Part shown: positions 59,601 to 64,000 of the stretch, one piece after another
How positions within the stretch are numbered: the first letter of the stretch is position 1
Layout: each line of letters begins with the position of its first letter
Program-made: the position numbers and the translations under genes
DNA from: Hoplostethus atlanticus
Lineage: Eukaryota; Chordata; Actinopteri; Trachichthyiformes; Trachichthyidae
Direction of reading: 5' to 3'
NCBI GenBank assembly: GCA_034670405.1
Contig: JAXDDX010000018.1
Location: forward strand, 4,216,501-4,280,500
DNA length: 64,000 nucleotides
The notes under the pieces: generated by a model
What the model was told of the DNA's origin: nothing
What the model saw: only the letters and a program-made list of their open reading frames with translations
The model's database searches: none

Positions 59601-62600
59601 AACGCTCTGGAGATTCCTGTGGAGCTAGCAGGGCTTGTTGTGGAACCTGAGCTTGTCGAGAGGCCAGAGGAACTACAGGAAAGTCCAACAAGGGCTGGAG
59701 CATGCTCCATATCTGTCCTTGAACCCACTGATATCCCAGGCCCATCAGCTGCATCAGATGTTCAGCCCCCAGACATCACCAGCACCCTTGGACAGAGTCA
59801 GCCTGATCTGCCTCTTGTAGGTGTCAAAGGGGAGCAGGACCAGAGACCTGCAGACATCTTAGACCAGGTTCCTCTCAGCGACAGGCCAGCTGACTCAGAC
59901 AGCTCTGGGCCTACCAAACCCCCACGGCAATTCACAGTAGAACCAGACATTGTAGCCAGCACTAAGAAGGCCCGTCCCACACGACCACCCCCTCCCAGTG
60001 GTGCTCCACCACCAAGGCCTCCTCTACCTCCCAGCAAAAAGTCTCAGGAGTCTCTTAGGCCAAGTGGACTTGAAGGTAGGTAACACAGTACACAGTCAAG
60101 GGCATGAATGTTGATAAGAGTCATGTTGATCCAAAAAAATGTTTGGAACTCTACAACCTTTAAAACAGCAATGGCACCATGTATGTTTCAAAGGGTTCAC
60201 TGTTACTGTACAACACAGATTAGAGAGCAGTAGTTCCAGCAGTAGGTATTCCAAGTTCTAGTTACGTTAACATCGGCAAAGCAGTCTTAAGAGGTTTGCT
60301 ATTGGTTTATCTAGCTGTGCCAAGTAGCACAACTGAGCAGGTAATAATTTGGGAGACCTGGTGCAGCATATCGGTTGGCATATTCATTTGCACTATCCTA
60401 CTGTAATGTTAGAGCGATCGAGTATGAAAGGCAGGTAGCCATAAAGTCTTGAAAGGGTTTTAGCTCCATGATGCAATGCTTTGAAACTAGTAAATGGTCA
60501 GGAAGAAACCAAGCTATTAGCTAAGACGAAATACTTTGCCCAAACATGGACCTTGAGACCCACTGCTCTAAGCTGAATAACAACACTGATCACCAATCAC
60601 CAATGTGTTTGGCCACTATGCTAGTTACTCCTGGGCAGAAGTAGTCATTTCTGTCATCTCACACCAGACACCCTACCTCCTTCACACTTTCTTTCTATAG
60701 CAGAAATTATTTGCATTTGTTAGTGATGCTAGAGAACAGCGGTGGGGCTGCAACCTAAAACCCTGTGTTTTGTTCTGTGATTATCCAGTGTCTGCGGCCA
60801 TTGCAATCAATGTTGATGATGCATTGGAGCCCTCTGGCCTAGTGTCTCCTAGCAGCACAGTGAGGAGTATCACCAAGGAGCTGCAGCATTCCCTGGATCT
60901 GGCCAGTGCCACCAGTGGGGAGAAGGTGGTGACTGCACAGGTCAGTGATGCTGCAGGGTTGACCCCTTGTTAGCATCTACCGCTCAAACAGAACTTAACT
61001 GTCTGAGATGAAACTGTAGCGCGTGTAGGAGTGGGTTTATCTATTATGCCATTGATTGGTATGTTTCCTTAGGAGAATGAGGAAGAGCAGAGCTCAACCC
61101 ACAGTGGGGGAGGTACTCCAGGCCCTCAGCGTCCACGTTCTAACTCCGGTAGAGAGTTGACAGACGAAGTAAGAGACCCTATGTGCTTGTGTCTTACTCT
61201 TTTATTGCCTAGTCTATGATAATTAAATTTACCTCTATCTGTATATCCCTTACACCAGCTTTCTGTGCATCTATATTTAGGGGATCATATTTTGATATGT
61301 GATCTTACAACAGGAAATCCTGGCCAGTGTGATGATCAAGAATCTGGACACTGGGGAGGAGATCCCTCTTATCCAGGCAGAAGAGAAGCTCCCTGCTGCG
61401 ATCAACCCCCTCACCCTGCACATCATGAGGAGGACCAAGGAGTACATTACGTGAGGGGAAAATGTTTTTTTATGCCTTGGCTGCTCTATTCAAAGTCATT
61501 CATACTCATTCATAGCGTATCATAGAAAAACAAATATTTTCTAGAGGAAGCTGATCTGTTTTTTTGTCCCCTCAGGAATGATGCAGCACAGTCAGATGAT
61601 GATGACAAGGCCCAGGCTCCGTTAGCAGACACAGATGGAGGAAAACTGAAACAGAAAACGTAAGGATTGGTGTCTCCTTCTTACCTGTTGGTAGAGTTGG
61701 ATTTGTTCTCTTTTCTGTGACACAATCTAGCAATGGATATAATAATCGTGTCCCTTATTACTGCCCAGAACCCAACTGAAAAAGTTCCTGGGCAAGTCTG
61801 TGAAGAGGGCCAAGCATTTTGCTGAAGAGTATGGAGAGAAGGCAGTCAACAAGGTGAAAAGTGTTCGGGATGAAGGTGAGGCAAAACTTTAATTTACAAG
61901 GTTTGTAGAGTTGGGGGAGGTGGGCATTTTGAAATGGGTACACAGATGGTGTGAAATGTATTTGGGCAGGTTGAGGACAAGGAGCATCTGCATGTATTCC
62001 TATATGAGTATGTGGTAGTCTTCTGTCATAAGAAGCAGAGAGCAGATAAGCCAGGGTGTCTGTTCAATTGCTATATCCTGCAAATATTTGCCATTGGTTT
62101 AACTACGTCAGATTTGACGTAGTTGCTTGAGGAATGCAACTGGCATGAGATTTTTCACAGTTGCATGCGTGGCTGTAAGATCTGGCATGAACGGTGGATG
62201 GTGATGATATTAATAATGACTTGTGCCAAGTACTGGAAAAGTTCACTTTGACATATTTGCAAACCCTGCATTTCCTCATGATAAATCTGCTCTTGCTACA
62301 AAGGTTTTGGTATTCTCACACTGGTCTTGTTTTTGGGGGGCGGTCAGTGTTCCATACAGATCAAGATGACCCATCCTCCAGTGACGATGAGGGCATGCCC
62401 TACACCAGGCCAGCCAAATTTAAGGCAGCACACAGCTTCAAGGGCCCCTTTGACTTTGATCAGGTTAAGGTTGTCCAGGACTTGAGTGGAGAGCACATGG
62501 TAAAAGGACTTCTGCTCTTGGATTATTTTATATTTTTCTGTTTACTGATGTTTAAGGTAACATGTATGTTTACTGAGTACAAAGTTCAGCAATGTCCTTG

Positions 62601-62925
62601 CGTTGTCCTCAGGGGGCAGTTTGGACTATGAAGTTCTCTCATTGTGGGAGGCTGCTGGCATCCGCAGGCCAAGATAATGTGGTTCGCATCTGGGTCCTAA
62701 AGAATGCCTTTGACTACTTCAACAACATGAGGATGAAGTACAACACTGAAGGTATTCATCAGCGTCTGTCGTCATTCTATAATGATGATTTGTTTAATGA
62801 CTTTAAACGATGCATCATCTTTGGTAATGATAAACCTTTTTTTGGTATTTGCTTTTCCAGGTCGAGTGTCACCTTCTCCTTCTCAGGAAAGTTTGTGCTC
62901 CTCTAAATCTGACACCGATCCTGGG
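56558..62925 (+). CDS. wdr44: WD repeat-containing protein 44 (Rab11 effector), 5' part, 12 coding exons
   Basis: Exons are 56558-56634, 58524-58557, 58968-59042, 59487-60075, 60789-60940, 61073-61168, 61314-61450, 61576-61659, 61769-61875, 62348-62499, 62613-62751 and 62861-62925. They give 569 codons with every phase matching. DTEEFYDAPED (8-18) fits a VAP-binding FFAT motif. IIDSIIEESQK (63-73) and the polyproline block RPPPPSGAPPPRPPLPP (about 225-245) follow. SLDLASATSGEKVVTAQ, RPRSNSGRELTDEEILASVM and QDDPSSSDDEGMPYTRP agree with my memory of mammalian WDR44. The first WD repeat (GAVWTMKFSHCGRLLASAGQ, then DNVVRIW) starts at about 502. WDR44 links Rab11/Rab8 membranes to the ER through VAP. 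Human WDR44 is about 913 residues, so later WD repeats lie beyond the edge. A T-rich tract and AG at 63995-63996 may start exon 13. Confidence 0.95.
57280..58238 (-). mobile_element. hAT-family transposon deletion derivative
   Basis: The ends are inverted: TAGGGCTGGACGATGTGG at the left, and the reverse complement of the right end reads TAGGGGTGGGCGGTAT. The 8-bp flanks GCTCAAAA (57272-57279) and GCTCAGAA (58239-58246) differ at one base, the target-duplication size of hAT elements. The 959-bp element keeps only the BED-finger N-terminus of the transposase, on the minus strand, and lies in wdr44 intron 1. Confidence 0.85.
57692..57985 (-). pseudogene. hAT transposase N-terminal BED zinc finger, truncated
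   Basis: The 97-residue frame has SIVWTWFGFKKLDHEQKMVN, then CKLCRV and HLKTKH, the C-x2-C...H-x5-H pattern of a BED finger. The RNase H-like catalytic domain and the C-terminal dimerisation block are missing, so it cannot transpose by itself. Confidence 0.8.
58524..58557 (+). CDS. wdr44: wdr44 coding exon 2 (34-nt microexon)
   Basis: Encodes VSPAKFVIPSPQ. Acceptor TTTTTTAG, donor CAG|GTATGT. Phase 2 in, phase 0 out. Too short to be found as an open frame alone. Confidence 0.85.
58968..59042 (+). CDS. wdr44: wdr44 coding exon 3
   Basis: Encodes RSVNPAQDATSGLAPSEAHP and DDSLQ in phase 0 on both sides. Acceptor CTTGCAG, donor CAG|GTATGG. Being a multiple of three, it could be skipped without frame change. 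It is poorly conserved against my memory of the mammalian protein. Confidence 0.8.
59487..60075 (+). CDS. wdr44: wdr44 coding exon 4 (acidic and proline-rich region)
   Basis: Encodes IIDSIIEESQKGSTGEVAQL, a long acidic stretch, then PPRQFTVEPDIVASTKKARP and the polyproline segment, where mammalian WDR44 binds GRAF-type SH3 proteins. Acceptor TCCTAG, donor GAAG|GTAGGT, phase 1 out. Confidence 0.93.
60789..60940 (+). CDS. wdr44: wdr44 coding exon 5
   Basis: Encodes VSAAIAINVDDALEPSGLVS up to SLDLASATSGEKVVTAQ. Acceptor TTATCCAG, donor CAG|GTCAGT. Phase 1 in, 0 out. Confidence 0.92.
61073..61168 (+). CDS. wdr44: wdr44 coding exon 6
   Basis: Encodes ENEEEQSSTHSGGGTPGPQR and PRSNSGRELTDE. Acceptor CCTTAG, donor GAA|GTAAGA, phase 0 on both sides. 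RPRSNSGREL holds possible phosphoserines. Confidence 0.92.
61314..61450 (+). CDS. wdr44: wdr44 coding exon 7
   Basis: Encodes EILASVMIKNLDTGEEIPLI up to NPLTLHIMRRTKEYI. Acceptor CAACAG, donor AC|GTGAGG, phase 2 out. Confidence 0.93.
61576..61659 (+). CDS. wdr44: wdr44 coding exon 8
   Basis: Encodes NDAAQSDDDDKAQAPLADTD and GGKLKQK. Acceptor CCCTCAG, donor AAAC|GTAAGG, phase 2 in and out. Confidence 0.92.
61769..61875 (+). CDS. wdr44: wdr44 coding exon 9
   Basis: Encodes TQLKKFLGKSVKRAKHFAEE and YGEKAVNKVKSVRDE, a basic segment highly conserved in WDR44. Acceptor CTGCCCAG, donor GAAG|GTGAGG. Confidence 0.94.
62348..62499 (+). CDS. wdr44: wdr44 coding exon 10
   Basis: Encodes VFHTDQDDPSSSDDEGMPYT and RPAKFKAAHSFKGPFDFDQV up to DLSGEHM, leading into the first WD repeat. 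Acceptor GGTCAG, donor ATG|GTAAAA. Phase 1 in, 0 out. Confidence 0.95.
62613..62751 (+). CDS. wdr44: wdr44 coding exon 11 (first WD repeat)
   Basis: Encodes GAVWTMKFSHCGRLLASAGQ, then DNVVRIWVLKNAFDYFNNMR. A classic WD40 blade with GQD and VRIW. Acceptor CCTCAG, donor GAAG|GTATTC. Confidence 0.95.
62861..62925 (+). CDS. wdr44: wdr44 coding exon 12
   Basis: Encodes GRVSPSPSQESLCSSKSDTD and PG, a Ser-rich loop between WD repeats. Acceptor TTTTCCAG, donor GGG|GTGAGT, phase 0 out. Confidence 0.93.
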
Positions 62926-63063
62926 GTGAGTGAAATAAGGAACGCCGAGATCTTTGGTTGGTCTAAGATCACCTGGAAACCCTGATCAGCATTGGACACT
63001 TTGATGAAGCTGTTTTTGTGGTGGTGCAATAATGGGTCATTCCGTGTCAAAACACCCAAAATA

Positions 63064-63460
63064 ACAGACATTTTAAACCCGACCATCTCAGAATTTGATG
63101 AAAATTCAAAGGACTTCGATTTGAATTCTACCCTATCAAGTTTATGTGAAACTCCTGTTAAACTCCATTCACTAGCATCTTCCAGTAAACAAATGAAAGG
63201 ACAGCAAAAACTAGCATCAGCTACAGTAACATTGAAATGACAGCTTGAAGTCTATGATGTCCCACTTGATTCTCCTGAAAGTAACCTTGACTCATCAGAA
63301 AAATCGGACCTTCAGTTATTCAGGAAAGTGTTGGAGGAGCTAAAAGAGAAATTCAACGGTCAGCATCCTACCAAGAGCGTGTGCAAATATTGACTTTGTC
63401 ACCCTTTACCATTGAAAGGACTATGAATGAATTTGAATCGACCAATTATTGCTGCTAAAT
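63064..63460 (+). pseudogene. Broken coding remnant inside the long-TIR element
   Basis: An open frame ends TGA at 63240. After it the same frame continues with QLEVYDVPLDSPESNLDSSE and LFRKVLEELKEKF. A shifted frame then reads QILTLSPFTIERTMNEFEST. This looks like the decayed N-terminal part of a transposon-encoded protein. It is not a host exon. Confidence 0.45.
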
Positions 63461-63515
63461 AAAGAATATTACACCTCTGAAACTTTTAGTTAACGTGGGT
63501 GATTAAATTTCAGGG

Positions 63516-63582
63516 AAGGTCATCTCAAGGTCACGTGATCCACAAGGTGAATTTCAAGGTCATAGCAAAGGTCAAGAGGTCA
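63516..63582 (+). promoter_or_regulatory. Cluster of AGGTCA nuclear-receptor half-sites
   Basis: Five AGGTCA words lie within 67 bp: AAGGTCA (63516), TCAAGGTCA (63525), TTCAAGGTCA (63553), AAAGGTCA (63567) and AGGTCA (63577). The last two form a DR2 repeat. A CACGTG E-box is at 63532-63537. The cluster lies inside the long-TIR element; function is unknown. Confidence 0.5.
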
Positions 63583-64000
63583 ACGTACCCCAATATACTC
63601 GAATCTGAAAAATAATGACAATCTCTGAATCAGAAATTTTGAATCTCTCAAATTCCCTTTCCAACACTACCATTTTTTTGAAGTTCCTGAGATATGAGGT
63701 TGGCGGCCATGCCCCTTTTTGCACAAAATCTCAAACTTTGGGGGTCCGTATCTCCTAAACCACTGGTTGGATTGGCCTAATATTTGAGATTTGGTGTTGT
63801 GGGATCCAAATCAACAAAAATACCAAATTTCATCAAAATCTGAGGTGGTCGGGTTTAACTCTTTGGGTGATTTGACCCGGAATAACCCTAGTATTACAAT
63901 GTCTGATCTTTTGCACAGACTTGAGACTCCACGTTGTTCCTGACAGAGAGTGTACTCCTTTTTTATTTATTTTTTTATTTTTTTATTTCCCCCTAGGCGA

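Larger units (their letters stand above)
63034..63888. mobile_element. DNA element with long terminal inverted repeats, superfamily unassigned
   Basis: The left end GGGTCATTCCGTGTCAAAAC, then ACCCAAA, mirrors the right end, whose reverse complement begins GGGTTATTCCGGGTCAAATC, then ACCCAAA. Matching continues for about 60-70 bp through AAACCCGACCATCTCAGA. The element is about 855 bp, in the wdr44 intron after exon 12. The target duplication is unclear. Confidence 0.75.

Noticed and set aside
62992..63240. A further wdr44 exon
   Set aside because: It lies inside the long-TIR element and lacks any WD-repeat sequence; exon 12 ends at a clear donor at 62925.
1..64000. CRISPR array, bacterial operon or defence island
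   Set aside because: The sequence is vertebrate with spliced genes; no spaced repeat array of that kind is present.

Overview
The window is vertebrate nuclear DNA from a bony fish, probably a percomorph-type teleost. The genes have short exons and long AT-rich introns with GT/AG boundaries. The interspersed DNA is typical of fish: Tc1-like elements with long inverted repeats, hAT and Harbinger-like relics, tRNA-derived SINEs and abundant (CA)n microsatellites. The exact species cannot be read from the sequence.

Layout. Four genes are supported. (1) A two-exon C2H2 zinc-finger gene lies on the minus strand (1271-3112), with an N-terminal coiled coil and five fingers. (2) A plus-strand lrrn4cl-like gene has a non-coding first exon near 10.24-10.31 kb and a single coding exon (11119-11886). 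(3) klhl13, a Cullin-3 adaptor with BTB, BACK and Kelch domains, lies on the minus strand in seven coding exons between 22548 and 52892. Its short first coding exon sits behind an intron of about 14.4 kb. (4) wdr44, a Rab11 effector with WD repeats, starts at 56558 on the plus strand and runs off the right edge; 12 coding exons (569 codons) are in the window.

Between the zinc-finger gene and lrrn4cl is a transposon-rich block. A Tc1-like element with IR/DR-type ends (5076-7079) is broken by a nested Harbinger-type MITE (5522-6062). Its right arm plus about 1 kb of flank is tandemly duplicated with a period of about 1.23 kb (about 6830-9297). The 9.8 kb between lrrn4cl and klhl13 holds no gene I can support, only microsatellites, a retroposon tail and a possible solo LTR. 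The klhl13 introns carry SINEs, a truncated Tc1 element, a long (CA)n tract and two near-perfect hairpins. wdr44 intron 1 holds a hAT deletion derivative with an 8-bp target duplication. The last intron in view holds an element with long terminal inverted repeats, which carries a cluster of AGGTCA half-sites.

How the genes relate. klhl13 and wdr44 are divergent (head-to-head), the arrangement I recall for KLHL13 and WDR44 on human Xq24, so this is probably an old linkage. Their products act in different processes (Cul3-dependent ubiquitination in mitosis; Rab11/VAP-linked membrane export). No operon, CRISPR array, RNA gene or new biological system was found. The most interesting material is the structure of the mobile DNA and a few hairpins.
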